From JAVVHE01 sp038238915 (lineage in GTDB: Bacteria > Pseudomonadota > Alphaproteobacteria > Sphingomonadales > Sphingomonadaceae): DNA of 64,000 nt. This document shows, one piece after another, positions 43,748 to 52,426 of this stretch; position 1 is the stretch's first letter; every line of letters starts with the position of its first letter. Under the pieces are notes generated by a model. The model saw only the letters and a list, made by a program, of their open reading frames with translations, searched no databases and was not told where the DNA came from. A program made the translations under genes and the position numbers. Where the stretch lies: the NCBI GenBank assembly GCA_038238915.1, contig JBBSFH010000007.1, positions 1 to 64,000 of the forward strand, read 5' to 3'.

Positions 43748-44047
43748 ATGACCCGACTAGCCCCGCCCGCGACCGAGACCCGCGCCAGGGCGGAACGCCT
43801 TGGCTTTCGCGTCGATCAGCCGACGAAGCAATTAGTCGAGCGCGCCGCCAAGCTGGAGCGACGCAAACTCACCGATTACTGCCTGACGGCGTTGACCGAA
43901 GCCGCGCACCGGACGATCGCGCAGCACGACTTGCTTGTGCTCTCCGAGGCGGAGCGCGCCATATTCTTCGACGTGTTGATCAACCCGCCTGAGGCGAAGG
44001 AACGTTTACGGCGCGCGTTCGCTACCGAGCGGCGGCGTGTCTACTAG
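43748..44047 (+). CDS. DUF1778 antitoxin (TacA-like)
   Basis: A 99-residue antitoxin: RAERLGFRVDQPTKQLVERA forms the ribbon-helix-helix DNA-binding part, followed by RRKLTDYCLTALTEAAHRTI and the toxin-neutralising tail (VLSEAERAIFFDVLINPPEA, ending ERLRRAF). The ATG at 43748 directly precedes MTRLAPPATE. The stop is immediately followed by the GTG start of the acetyltransferase toxin, a typical TacA-TacT pair. The complex should repress its own promoter. Confidence 0.9.
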   Translation: MTRLAPPATETRARAERLGFRVDQPTKQLVERAAKLERRKLTDYCLTALTEAAHRTIAQHDLLVLSEAERAIFFDVLINPPEAKERLRRAFATERRRVY

Positions 44048-44572
44048 GTGCCGCGCACCGAAGGCGAGACGCTATGCGTTACCGCGCTCGCAACGAAGCA
44101 CGATCGGGGTAGCTTCCACTGCGGGGTCGAAAGCCTCGACCGCTATTTCAAGACGCAGGCGTCGCAGGACGTGAAACGCAAGGCGAACGCGGTGTTCGTG
44201 CTCTCGACTGCCGAGCGACGCGATACAGTGATTGGATATTTCACGCTATGCGCGACGGCCCTCGGCCAAGGCGAGGTGCCGGAGGCGGCCCGCAAGCATA
44301 TTCCGCGCTACCCCCTGGTCGGCGCCACTTTGCTGGGCCGCTTGGCAATCAGTTCGGACCGGCAAGGATCGGGGCTCGGCGCAATTCTCCTCGCGCACGC
44401 GCTGCGCAAGGCATACTCAAGCTCCAGCTCGGTCGGCTCCTCGATGGTGGTCGTGGACGCGATCGGCGATCCGGCGATAGCCTTTTACGAAGCGCACGGG
44501 TTCACCCGCCTGGGCCAGTCGCTGCGGCTGGTAATCGCGATGCGGACCTTGGCCGCGCTTGCGTCTGAATAG
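44048..44572 (+). CDS. GNAT-family acetyltransferase toxin (TacT-like)
   Basis: A 174-residue GNAT-fold toxin. These enzymes acetylate the amino group of charged tRNA and stop translation. Visible: FHCGVESLDRYFKTQASQDV, the acetyl-CoA loop ISSDRQGSGLGAILLAHALR, and the C-terminal catalytic stretch VVVDAIGDPAIAFYEAHGFT with the Tyr of FYEAHGF. The start is a GTG directly after the antitoxin stop. The pair lies next to the integrase and probably stabilises the element in the chromosome. Confidence 0.9.
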   Translation: MPRTEGETLCVTALATKHDRGSFHCGVESLDRYFKTQASQDVKRKANAVFVLSTAERRDTVIGYFTLCATALGQGEVPEAARKHIPRYPLVGATLLGRLAISSDRQGSGLGAILLAHALRKAYSSSSSVGSSMVVVDAIGDPAIAFYEAHGFTRLGQSLRLVIAMRTLAALASE

Positions 44573-44615
44573 CGGGCGGTGACGGTGCCGATCTTTTGTT
44601 TTGGGAACTGCCAAG

Positions 44616-45893
44616 CTACGGGCTTGGAGGCGTTGCATCGAACCGAAGGTTGCCTACCCGTCGGGACGGTATGCGAGGCCAAGCGCTACCAACGTCTGGC
44701 TTATCATTATCGAGGATGAGAGCGGAAAGACGCTCTTGCGCGTCGCGCAAGTGCTGGCTGAGCAGTTTGGCTCGTGTTATGTACCCAGCGTTTACTCCCG
44801 GCACGCTGTGATTCATGAGCAGGTGCATGTCGATTTCTGACAGTCCGGCGGCTTGGCCCAAAGTCCGATAGCTTTGACGTAAATCATTGCCCCACTTGGA
44901 AAGTCGATGCCGCTTTTCTTTGTGCTCCGCCATATGGCCAGAGGCGCTGTCCGCCGCAAAGATCCAGGTCTGGGCTGCCTCTGGGTGAAGGGATCGGCTA
45001 ACCCGCATCGCTCGGACTAGGCATTTCATCATTGCGCGCGACAGCGGAATGTCGAATGCGCGCTTGGACCCGCCCTTGGGACGCGGAATGTGCAATAAGC
45101 GTCGTTGAAAATCGACGTCTTCGACGCGCGCCTGCATGAGTGCTCCAGGGCGCGATCCCGACAGCACAGTGAATAGGTGGAACTCGCGGCGGATCGGATG
45201 CCGAAGGCGGCCTACCTGATCCAACCAATGCGAGATATCCTCGACGCCCATCGCGGTGTCTCTACGCCGTTCGAGGTTCCAATCGACTCCGATCGTCGGG
45301 TTATCCGCTGGTAGCTCGCGAGCAGTTTTGCGCGCGTGATTATAGATCGCGCGCAGCGTTCGCATGCATCCATTCGCGGCCGCATCACCGCTTACGTTAG
45401 TAATCCTGTCGTGGCGTTCAGCTGCCAGCCTCGGATTTTCGCCGAGCTTCCGTAGTGGCCAATCCAGCCAATCGGACAGCATTCGCTCCACGTGGTCCGC
45501 ATAGCCGCGGATCGTTGCCGGACTGCGCTCCTTTCGTTCCAAATGCGCCAGCTTGTACCGCGCCCACGCCTCTCGCAACGTCACGTCAGTCGAAGTAGGC
45601 GGCGGCGCAGGCGGCGACTGCAGCTCTCCTCGCGAAATCTTGGCGAGCAACTCTTTCGCACGCACCCGTGCGTCCCGCGTCGTCATCTCGTGAACGGAAC
45701 CGATGGCGACCTTCTTGTAATGCCGCCGACCGTCCTTCCAGTACTCCCCCTGAACCGTGAACGTTTTGCGTTTTGCGCCGACTACAACGAGGAAGCCGCG
45801 CAGCTCGACATCGCGAACCACATATTGACCACGATCCGCTTGAGGCAGGCGCTCGATCGCGCGGTCGGTCAGGTTGATTTTCAGATCAGCCAT
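44616..45893 (-). CDS. int: Tyrosine-type integrase of the ICE
   Basis: A 425-residue site-specific recombinase. The N-terminal arm-binding DUF4102-like domain (LTDRAIERLPQADRGQYVVR, FTVQGEYWKDGRRHYKKVAI) is followed by a core-binding domain and the catalytic domain: first Arg in LSGSRPGALMQARVEDVDFQ, Lys in PRPKGGSKRAFDIPLSRAMM, second Arg in KWGNDLRQSYRTLGQ, and MNHSVPGVNAGYITRAKLL with the nucleophile Tyr. The usual HxxR His is replaced by Asn (NDLR). The ATG at 45893 starts MADLKINL. It is the last gene before the tRNA-derived att site. Confidence 0.93.
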   Translation of the reverse strand: MADLKINLTDRAIERLPQADRGQYVVRDVELRGFLVVVGAKRKTFTVQGEYWKDGRRHYKKVAIGSVHEMTTRDARVRAKELLAKISRGELQSPPAPPPTSTDVTLREAWARYKLAHLERKERSPATIRGYADHVERMLSDWLDWPLRKLGENPRLAAERHDRITNVSGDAAANGCMRTLRAIYNHARKTARELPADNPTIGVDWNLERRRDTAMGVEDISHWLDQVGRLRHPIRREFHLFTVLSGSRPGALMQARVEDVDFQRRLLHIPRPKGGSKRAFDIPLSRAMMKCLVRAMRVSRSLHPEAAQTWIFAADSASGHMAEHKEKRHRLSKWGNDLRQSYRTLGQAAGLSEIDMHLLMNHSVPGVNAGYITRAKLLSQHLRDAQERLSALILDNDKPDVGSAWPRIPSRRVGNLRFDATPPSP

Positions 45894-46063
45894 GGATGCC
45901 ACCCCCAAATTAAGACGGGTTCTAAGACGGGGTTTGCACCAACGAAAAACACCGCCTCAGCTGCGGAGCCACAGTACCAGAACACGAAAAGCCAAGCAAA
46001 TACAATTACTTCATAGTGCAATAGCGTATAATCGGCGGTGCCCTTCGGCGACTATCTATCCAA

Positions 46064-46108
46064 CTACGAATCTGAGGGCCGGGCGTTCGAATCGCTCCGG
46101 GCGCACCA
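46064..46108 (+). repeat. attR: 3' part of a tRNA-Arg(ACG) gene
   Basis: The segment runs from an anticodon loop CTACGAA (anticodon ACG, 46064-46070) through TCTGA, a variable loop, and the T arm GGGCG-TTCGAAT-CGCTC to the acceptor strand CGGGCGC, discriminator A and encoded CCA (46106-46108). The bases before the loop do not pair with TCTGA, and no D arm or 5' acceptor strand is present. It is therefore a 45-base duplicate left by integration, with the crossover likely in the anticodon loop. The intact tRNA should lie at the left end of the element. Confidence 0.85.
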
Positions 46109-46172
46109 ATGTTCGGGTGGATGGGCTTGCGCTACGTGAGCCGGTCGCCAAGCCGCAGCCCGGCCTGCGCGG

Positions 46173-46949
46173 TCAGCCCCGCTCTGCTGCCTTCACCATG
46201 AGCCAAAGCTGTTCCTTGGCATCCGCATCGAGCGCCGCAAAAGTGGCGCCGCCCATCGCCTCGATCGCGCGGAACCGCCGCTCGAACTTGGAATTGGCAT
46301 TGCGAAGCGCGGTTTCCGGATCGATCTTCATGTGCCGCGCGAGGTTGGCGACCGCAAATAGCAGGTCTCCCATTTCTTCCTCGCGCGCCGCCGCGTCGGG
46401 TGCGGCGGCGAGTTCGGCCAGTTCTTCTAACACTTTGGCGTGCGGGCCTTGCGCATCGGGCCAGTCGAACCCGGTAAGAGCGGCGCGCCGCGCGAGTTTT
46501 TCCGCGCGCATGAGCGAGGGAAGGGCGATCGCCACCCCGTCCATTGCCGAGGCGCGCGGCTTTTCGGCCGCCTTGATCGTCTCCCAGGCTTCGACGACCT
46601 GAGCAGCGGTACGCGTGCCCACGTCGCTGAAAATATGCGGATGGCGGCGCTCCATCTTGTCCGCTATTCCGGTTGCCACGGCGGCGAGATCGAACGCGCC
46701 AAGTTCTTCGGCCATGCGGGCGTGGAAGACGACCTGGAGCAGCAGATCGCCCAGTTCTTCGCGGAGGTCCGCCAGATCACCGAGCGCGATCGCATCGGCC
46801 ACTTCATACGCTTCTTCGATGGTGTAGGGCGCGATGGTGGCGAAGGTCTGCGCGCGATCCCAAGCGCAGCCGGTCTGTGGATCGCGCAGGCGGGCCATGA
46901 TTGCGGCGAGGCGATCGAGTGCACTTCCAGCGGGTGAGGGTTCGACCAT
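46173..46949 (-). CDS. mazG: Nucleoside triphosphate pyrophosphohydrolase MazG
   Basis: A 258-residue house-cleaning enzyme hydrolysing non-canonical nucleoside triphosphates to monophosphates. Two MazG repeats are visible: the first with EEAYEVADAIALGDLADLRE and ELGDLLLQVVFHARMAEE, the second with VLEELAELAAAPDAAAREEE and EMGDLLFAVANLARHMKIDP. The acidic ExxE and ExxD metal ligands are present in both. The ATG at 46949 is preferred over a GTG two codons upstream. It is the first core-chromosome gene after the ICE. Confidence 0.93.
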   Translation of the reverse strand: MVEPSPAGSALDRLAAIMARLRDPQTGCAWDRAQTFATIAPYTIEEAYEVADAIALGDLADLREELGDLLLQVVFHARMAEELGAFDLAAVATGIADKMERRHPHIFSDVGTRTAAQVVEAWETIKAAEKPRASAMDGVAIALPSLMRAEKLARRAALTGFDWPDAQGPHAKVLEELAELAAAPDAAAREEEMGDLLFAVANLARHMKIDPETALRNANSKFERRFRAIEAMGGATFAALDADAKEQLWLMVKAAERG

Positions 46950-47117
46950 CGCCACGGGTTAGCGCACGGCGGACTGCCCAGTCGAGATATGTCGGATACC
47001 GATAACCATTATTATGTAAAACACTATCGGAGATCGCGCTTGGGCTTGAGGTGATCCCACGTTATTCCGAAACACCAACCGGGCGTTTCATGTGCGCCCC
47101 CTCCCGAGGAGCAGACC

Positions 47118-48407
47118 ATTTCCAACGTCACCGTGATCGGCGCCCAGTGGGGCGATGAAGGCAAGGGCAAGATCGTCGACTGGCTGGCGGGCCGCGCTGA
47201 CGTGGTGGTGCGCTTCCAGGGCGGTCACAACGCGGGCCACACGCTGGTCGTCGGCAGCCAGACCTACAAACTCAGCCTGCTGCCGAGCGGCATCGTGCGC
47301 GGTGCGCTTTCGGTGATCGGCAACGGCGTTGTGCTCGATCCCTGGGCGCTCGGCGAGGAAATCGCGCGGCTGCGCGGCCAGGGCGTCGCGGTCACTCCGG
47401 ACAATCTGCGGATCTCGGACCTCTGCCCGCTGATCCTGCCGCTCCACGGTGAACTCGATGGCCTGCGCGAGGATGCGAGTGGTGCGGGCAAGATCGGCAC
47501 GACGCGGCGCGGCATTGGCCCGGCGTATGAGGACAAAGTCGGTCGTCGGGCGATCCGGGTGTGCGATCTGGCGCACCTCGATGCGCTCGGCCCGCAGCTC
47601 GATCGGCTACTCGCGCACCATAATGCCCTGCGAGCAGGTTTCGGCGTAGAACCAATCGATAGGGATGCGCTTGTTCATTTATTAGATGAAGTGGCGCGGA
47701 CCGTTCTTCCGTTTGCTCACCCCGTTTGGCGGACGCTTGACGACGCGCGGCGCGCGGGCAAGCGCATCCTGTTCGAGGGCGCGCAGGGCGTGCTGCTCGA
47801 TGTCGATCACGGCACGTATCCGTTCGTCACCTCGAGCCAGACGGTCGCGGGCCAGGCCGCAGCGGGATCGGGCACGGGGCCCAGTGCTGCGGGCTATGTG
47901 CTCGGCATCGTGAAGGCCTACACCACGCGAGTGGGTTCAGGCCCCTTCCCCACCGAGCTGTTGGACGAAACCGGCGAACACATCGGCGAGCGCGGCCGCG
48001 AGTTCGGCACGGTTACGGGCCGTAAGCGCCGCGTGGGCTGGTTCGATGCGGTGCTCGTGCGCCAATCGGCGGCGGTCGCGGGCATTACCGGCGTCGCGCT
48101 GACCAAGCTCGATGTGCTCGACGGGCTGGCCGAGCTGCGGGTGTGCGTCGGCTACCGGCTGCGGGGCGAAACGCTCGATTATTTCCCCGCCGCCGCGCCC
48201 GATCAGGCAGCGGTGGAACCCGTTTACGAGACGATCGAGGGCTGGCCCGGCTCGACGGCGGGCGCGCGCTCGTGGGCCGACCTGCCCGCGCAGGCGGTAA
48301 AATACATCCGCCGTATCGAGGAACTGACGCAGGTGCCCGTCGCGCTGGTCAGCACCTCGCCCGAGCGCGACGATACGATCCTCGTGCGCGATCCGTTCGT
48401 TGGGTAG
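47118..48407 (+). CDS. purA: Adenylosuccinate synthetase, apparent ATT start
   Basis: PurA joins IMP and aspartate with GTP to give adenylosuccinate. The family N-terminus SNVTVIGAQWGDEGKGKIVD is encoded from 47118, where the codon is ATT. GAGGAG at 47106-47111 lies six bases before it. No ATG, GTG or TTG exists in frame upstream within reach. The next start, GTG at 47133, would remove the first strand (SNVT). With ATT the protein has the normal 429 residues. Other motifs: VVRFQGGHNAGHTLVV, GTTRRGIGPAYEDK, GTYPFVTSSQTVAGQAAAGS. Either ATT initiates or it is a base change of ATG. Confidence 0.93.
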   Translation: MSNVTVIGAQWGDEGKGKIVDWLAGRADVVVRFQGGHNAGHTLVVGSQTYKLSLLPSGIVRGALSVIGNGVVLDPWALGEEIARLRGQGVAVTPDNLRISDLCPLILPLHGELDGLREDASGAGKIGTTRRGIGPAYEDKVGRRAIRVCDLAHLDALGPQLDRLLAHHNALRAGFGVEPIDRDALVHLLDEVARTVLPFAHPVWRTLDDARRAGKRILFEGAQGVLLDVDHGTYPFVTSSQTVAGQAAAGSGTGPSAAGYVLGIVKAYTTRVGSGPFPTELLDETGEHIGERGREFGTVTGRKRRVGWFDAVLVRQSAAVAGITGVALTKLDVLDGLAELRVCVGYRLRGETLDYFPAAAPDQAAVEPVYETIEGWPGSTAGARSWADLPAQAVKYIRRIEELTQVPVALVSTSPERDDTILVRDPFVG

Positions 48408-48448
48408 ACCCGGCGAACTAGACCGCACCTGTCCGCTGGCGTTCCCGG

Positions 48449-49912
48449 CTACCGATCATCGCTGTCACGTCCGGCGGAAGCTGCCACTGTCCGGCTCAAA
48501 GGGACTCGCTTGCCCGTCAGTACCCAGGCGCGCTGGCTCGGTGCAAAACGTGGTGCCAGCAAACCGTCGTTGATTTCTCGGGTTTCGGCGAACCGACCGA
48601 ACGAGGTTGCCGGCAAATAGAGACGGTTGTTGTTCGTAAATCCGTCCGACGCGGTGTCCACGTCGCCTTCCACCGCCGATACCACGCCGTTATGACCTAC
48701 CCGCGCCACCTCCGCTGCGTACGCGTCATATAGACGCCTTGGAAACGGAACGCCTGGCTCGAACGATACGGGCCGTTCATAGACATCGAGATAGATTTCA
48801 TGCGCAAGGCCGCTCGGGATGAAGCGCTGGCGAAATTCCCGCTGATTGTCGATCGCACCCTCGAACTTGTCCGGGTCGCGTGGTCCGGCACCCTGCTGCG
48901 CGCCAGCGGTATTTGGATTGTCACCATAGGTAATGGGGCTGTTCTGGGCGCCGGAGGGCCCGGGGCCGGGGACGATCGAGGATAGCGCACCTAGCTGGCC
49001 GGCCTCGAAGGTACCCGGAATTCCGCCGGTGAACGGCAGTTCGTACAGCGGGTGAACCCAGTTGGTCGTGTAGTTGAATTCCCAATACGCGTGGCAATCG
49101 CTTTGCTGCATGCAGTTGTAAGCACCCATGCTGAGTTGGATTGGAACCACATTGGTCTGCATGTCGGGGAAGTGGTCGTTCTCGCCCGGGAGATGCACGG
49201 CGTTTCCATCCATCGTAAAGATATGCCCCGGGATGTTGTGGCCAGTACCCATCGCCGCGAGGGCCGACCCGTCCGCCGCGAGAATCATCCCGAACTGCGC
49301 ATGACCGTCGGGGCGGGGTTGAGCGATCGGCGCAACTACCAGATCGTGAATCATCCAGCCCTCGTACCAACCGCTTTCGTTGTTGATCACGAACAGTCCG
49401 TCGATGTCGGTAAAGATGTCGATGAAAGCCCGGATATTGTTCGGATTGGTGGGAAGTCCCAATTTCGGTTCAACCACCAGCCTCACCGCGCCGATTGCAG
49501 GCAGACCGCATTTGGCCCCCGTCGCGGTCAACTGAGCCGTGTCGTTGACGCCAGTGATGCGTCTGGTGAAAACATTCGGCTCAAATCCGGCGGTGTCGAG
49601 CAGATAATATTGAAACAACTTGCTCGGCGAGGCCGCTTCGGCGTAGGCCTGAACCGGCAGTACCGAATGTGGGCGTGATGCCAGCCTTTCCAGCGTATTC
49701 TGGAGCGCGGCAGGCAAGAAATGCACGTCGCCGCGGGTACGGACCTGCTTCTGGTCTTGCTCCGCCAAGGGATTGGGATGACATGGAGTCGGCGGCTGCT
49801 CGGCGTAAGCGGTGCAAACGACTAGCAAGGAGCTTCCGAAAGCTGCTGCCAGGCGCGTACACCACGCTTTCGGCGCTCTTTTGAATCGACTCGATAGATT
49901 AGCCGTTGCCAT
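48449..49912 (-). CDS. Exported protein of unknown function
   Basis: A 487-residue protein from the ATG at 49912 (MATANLSSRFKRAPKAWCTR). A signal peptide ends near VVCTAYAEQPP, so the mature protein starts near residue 40. The rest is rich in Gly, Asn and aromatic residues, with four Cys in conserved-looking places (NCMQQSDCHAYWEFNYTTNW). It looks like a soluble periplasmic or secreted beta-rich protein. I recognise no family. It stands alone, facing purA tail to tail. Confidence 0.8.
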   Translation of the reverse strand: MATANLSSRFKRAPKAWCTRLAAAFGSSLLVVCTAYAEQPPTPCHPNPLAEQDQKQVRTRGDVHFLPAALQNTLERLASRPHSVLPVQAYAEAASPSKLFQYYLLDTAGFEPNVFTRRITGVNDTAQLTATGAKCGLPAIGAVRLVVEPKLGLPTNPNNIRAFIDIFTDIDGLFVINNESGWYEGWMIHDLVVAPIAQPRPDGHAQFGMILAADGSALAAMGTGHNIPGHIFTMDGNAVHLPGENDHFPDMQTNVVPIQLSMGAYNCMQQSDCHAYWEFNYTTNWVHPLYELPFTGGIPGTFEAGQLGALSSIVPGPGPSGAQNSPITYGDNPNTAGAQQGAGPRDPDKFEGAIDNQREFRQRFIPSGLAHEIYLDVYERPVSFEPGVPFPRRLYDAYAAEVARVGHNGVVSAVEGDVDTASDGFTNNNRLYLPATSFGRFAETREINDGLLAPRFAPSQRAWVLTGKRVPLSRTVAASAGRDSDDR

Positions 49913-50277
49913 ATCGACTCCTTCTAGTTGCAAGATGAATATATATTCGGTGCCGACGCACACGCGGCTCCAGCAGTCCTCGATGCAGCGAGGAATGTGA
50001 AGAACTCGCCAGCTTCATCGTGTCTGCAGTATGTCCTCAGGACGCGGAAAATGGTTCAAATGCGGTCCCTGTGTTGTCCAATGAATTTCCGCCGAGCGTA
50101 CAAACCTTGATTCGGCATTGCGGTCATGCTGCGGCGGTTACCGCCACACATGTCTGATGTGCACCTCTTCGATGTGCCGTCGCTTCGGGAGGGAAGCTTT
50201 GGTGCCGATCGCAAAAATGCGCTTGTGATCGTAAGCTGAGACTCCGGCAGACTTAGCGCCATAAGCGGCGCACCAGA
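49913..50277. other. Non-coding region before the ribosomal protein operon
   Basis: About 365 bases with lower GC than the flanks and no supportable gene. The promoter of the exported-protein gene should lie at its left side. The rpsM promoter begins at 50278. No tRNA or small RNA was recognised. Confidence 0.5.
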
Positions 50278-50306
50278 TTGACACCCCTCCCCCTTCCCAC
50301 TAAATA
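50278..50306 (+). promoter_or_regulatory. Housekeeping promoter of rpsM-rpsK-rpoA-rplQ
   Basis: A perfect -35 TTGACA (50278-50283), a 17-base spacer and a -10 TAAATA (50301-50306) lie about 118 bases upstream of rpsM. This is a strong sigma-70-type promoter placed where the ribosomal operon needs one. Confidence 0.75.
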
Positions 50307-50423
50307 CCCTGCTTCCGAAACCCGGAAATCAACCGGTGGCCCGCTCCGTGCAGGCCGCCCGCCATGCGTTGAGATGGGGTGCGTCGCCCGCGCCGCCCCG
50401 TGGAGCAGAGGAGAACCGCTACA

Positions 50424-50792
50424 GTGGCACGTATCGCGGGGGTCAATATCCCCACCAACAAGCGCGTCGTGGTCGCGCTGACCTATATCCACGGCATCGG
50501 GGCGTCGAAGTCCAAGCAGATCATGAGCCGCCTCGGCATCGAGGACGCGCGGCGTGTGCAGGATTTGACCGACGCCGAAGTGCTCCAGATCCGCGAATCG
50601 ATCGATCGCGATCACACCGTGGAAGGCGATCTTCGCCGCCAGGTGGCGATCAACATCAAGCGGCTGATGGATCTCGCCTGCTATCGTGGCCTGCGCCACC
50701 GTCGCGGCTTGCCGGTCCACGGCCAGCGCACGCACACCAACGCCCGTACCCGCAAGGGCAAGGCCAAGCCCATCGCCGGGAAGAAGAAGTAA
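50424..50792 (+). CDS. rpsM: 30S ribosomal protein S13
   Basis: A 122-residue S13 protein. It starts at GTG (ARIAGVNIPTNKRVVVALTY follows) with AGAGGAGA upstream. Conserved parts: IHGIGASKSKQIMSRLGIED and the basic C-terminus with RGLRHRRGLPVHGQRTHTNA followed by RTRKGKAKPI. It contacts the head of the small subunit and the intersubunit bridge. It is the first gene of a four-gene alpha-type operon. The spc genes that usually precede it are not here. Confidence 0.97.
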   Translation: MARIAGVNIPTNKRVVVALTYIHGIGASKSKQIMSRLGIEDARRVQDLTDAEVLQIRESIDRDHTVEGDLRRQVAINIKRLMDLACYRGLRHRRGLPVHGQRTHTNARTRKGKAKPIAGKKK

Positions 50793-51181
50793 TGGCCCAG
50801 GCACCAGCACGCATCAAGCGCCGCGAGCGCAAGAACATCACGTCGGGCGTCGCGCACGTAAACGCCAGTTTCAACAACACGATGGTCACCATCACCGACG
50901 CGCAGGGCAATGCGATCGCATGGTCGTCGAGCGGCACGATGGGCTTCAAGGGCTCGCGCAAGTCCACGCCCTATGCCGCGCAGGTCGCGGCCGAGGACGC
51001 GGGCCGCAAGGCCCAGGAGCATGGTGTGCGCACGCTCGAGGTCGAGGTGCGTGGTCCGGGATCGGGTCGCGAATCGGCACTGCGGGCTTTGCAGGCGGTT
51101 GGTTTCCAGATCACCTCTATCCGCGACGTGACCCCGATCCCACATAATGGCGTGCGCCCTCCAAAGCGTCGGCGCGTCTGA
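50792..51181 (+). CDS. rpsK: 30S ribosomal protein S11
   Basis: A 129-residue S11 protein: KNITSGVAHVNASFNNTMVT, GNAIAWSSSGTMGFKGSRKS with TPYAAQVAAEDAGRKAQEHG, and the C-terminal TPIPHNGVRPPKRRRV. Its ATG overlaps the last base of the rpsM stop, so the two are translationally coupled. It forms part of the platform of the small subunit. Confidence 0.98.
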   Translation: MAQAPARIKRRERKNITSGVAHVNASFNNTMVTITDAQGNAIAWSSSGTMGFKGSRKSTPYAAQVAAEDAGRKAQEHGVRTLEVEVRGPGSGRESALRALQAVGFQITSIRDVTPIPHNGVRPPKRRRV

Positions 51182-51249
51182 GGCAGGGCCAACGCCCCCT
51201 GCCCTGCCCTTTGGGCTTCGATTGCAAATTATAGAAGGAAATCACGCGC

Positions 51250-52314
51250 ATGGCGGTGATCGCTAAGAACTGGCAGGAACTCAAGAAGCCCTCGCGTCTG
51301 GAATCGCGCCCTACGGGCGGGGATCCGCGCCGTCGGGGCGTGTTCGTTGCCGAGCCGCTGGAGCGCGGCTTCGGCCTTACGCTCGGCAACGCGCTGCGCC
51401 GCGTGCTGCTGTCCTCGCTCCAAGGCGCGGCGGTCACGGCGATCAAGCTCGATGGTGCGCTGCACGAGTTCAGCTCGCTGCCCGGCGTGCGCGAGGACGT
51501 GACCGACATCGTTCTCAACATCAAGCAGGTCGCGATCCGCATGACGGGCGAAGGCCCCAAGCGGCTGCAGCTCAACGCGACCGGCCCCGGCCCTGTGAAG
51601 GCCAGCCAGATCGTCACCACGGGCGATATCGATATCCTCAGCCCCGAACTGGTGATCTGCACGCTCGACACGGGCGCGAAGCTCAACATGGAACTGACGG
51701 TCGAAACGGGCAAAGGCTATGTGCCCGCGTCCGCCAACCGTCCGGTCGATGCGCCGATCGGTCTCATCCCGGTCGATGCGCTTTACTCGCCCGTCCGCCA
51801 GGTCGCGTACAAGATCGACAAGACGCGCGTCGGTCAGGAACTCGATTACGACAAGTTGACCGTCACCGTCGAGACCGACGGCACGATCACGCCCGACGAC
51901 GCGCTCGGCTACGCCGCGCGCATCCTTCAGGACCAGCTCCAGCTGTTCATCAACTTCAGCGAACCTGGTCAGTATGTCGAGCGTCCCGCGCCGGTGTTTA
52001 CCAGCACGGCGGAAGAGTCCGAGCCCGAGCCGATGACGCCGCAGCTCAACCGCTTCCTGCTCAAGAAGGTGGACGAGCTCGAACTCAGCGTGCGTTCGGC
52101 GAACTGCCTCAAGAACGATAACATCATCTACATCGGCGATCTGGTCCAGAAGTCCGAGGCCGAGATGTTGCGCACCCCCAATTTCGGTCGCAAATCCCTG
52201 AACGAAATCAAGGAAGTGTTGCAGACGATGGGCCTGCGCCTGGGCATGGACGTGATGGGCTGGCCGCCCGAGAATATCGAGGAACTGGCCAAGAAGCTCG
52301 AGGCGGAATACTAG
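51250..52314 (+). CDS. rpoA: DNA-directed RNA polymerase subunit alpha
   Basis: A 354-residue alpha subunit. The N-terminal assembly domain shows EPLERGFGLTLGNALRRVLL with SSLQGAAVTAIKL. The C-terminal domain that contacts UP elements and activators shows LKKVDELELSVRSANCLKND and LLRTPNFGRKSLNEIKEVL-like sequence (EMLRTPNFGRKSLNEIKEVL). The ATG at 51250 follows AGAAGGA. Length is normal for alphaproteobacteria. It is the third gene of the operon. Confidence 0.98.
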   Translation: MAVIAKNWQELKKPSRLESRPTGGDPRRRGVFVAEPLERGFGLTLGNALRRVLLSSLQGAAVTAIKLDGALHEFSSLPGVREDVTDIVLNIKQVAIRMTGEGPKRLQLNATGPGPVKASQIVTTGDIDILSPELVICTLDTGAKLNMELTVETGKGYVPASANRPVDAPIGLIPVDALYSPVRQVAYKIDKTRVGQELDYDKLTVTVETDGTITPDDALGYAARILQDQLQLFINFSEPGQYVERPAPVFTSTAEESEPEPMTPQLNRFLLKKVDELELSVRSANCLKNDNIIYIGDLVQKSEAEMLRTPNFGRKSLNEIKEVLQTMGLRLGMDVMGWPPENIEELAKKLEAEY

Positions 52315-52426
52315 GCTTCGGCACGGGGGGGCGGCTGCTTCCGACGCGAATATCCGGGCGGGCCAGCGTCTCCGTCCTGACCCGGGGTACCTAGAACGGC
52401 CCCCTGACGAACGAAGGACCATAAAA

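Noticed and set aside
46021..46108. Functional tRNA-Arg gene
   Set aside because: Only the part from the anticodon loop onward is present; there is no D arm or 5' acceptor strand and the anticodon stem does not pair.
50253..50810. 185-residue minus-strand frame over rpsM
   Set aside because: It is antisense to ribosomal protein S13, which has a strong promoter and full conservation.
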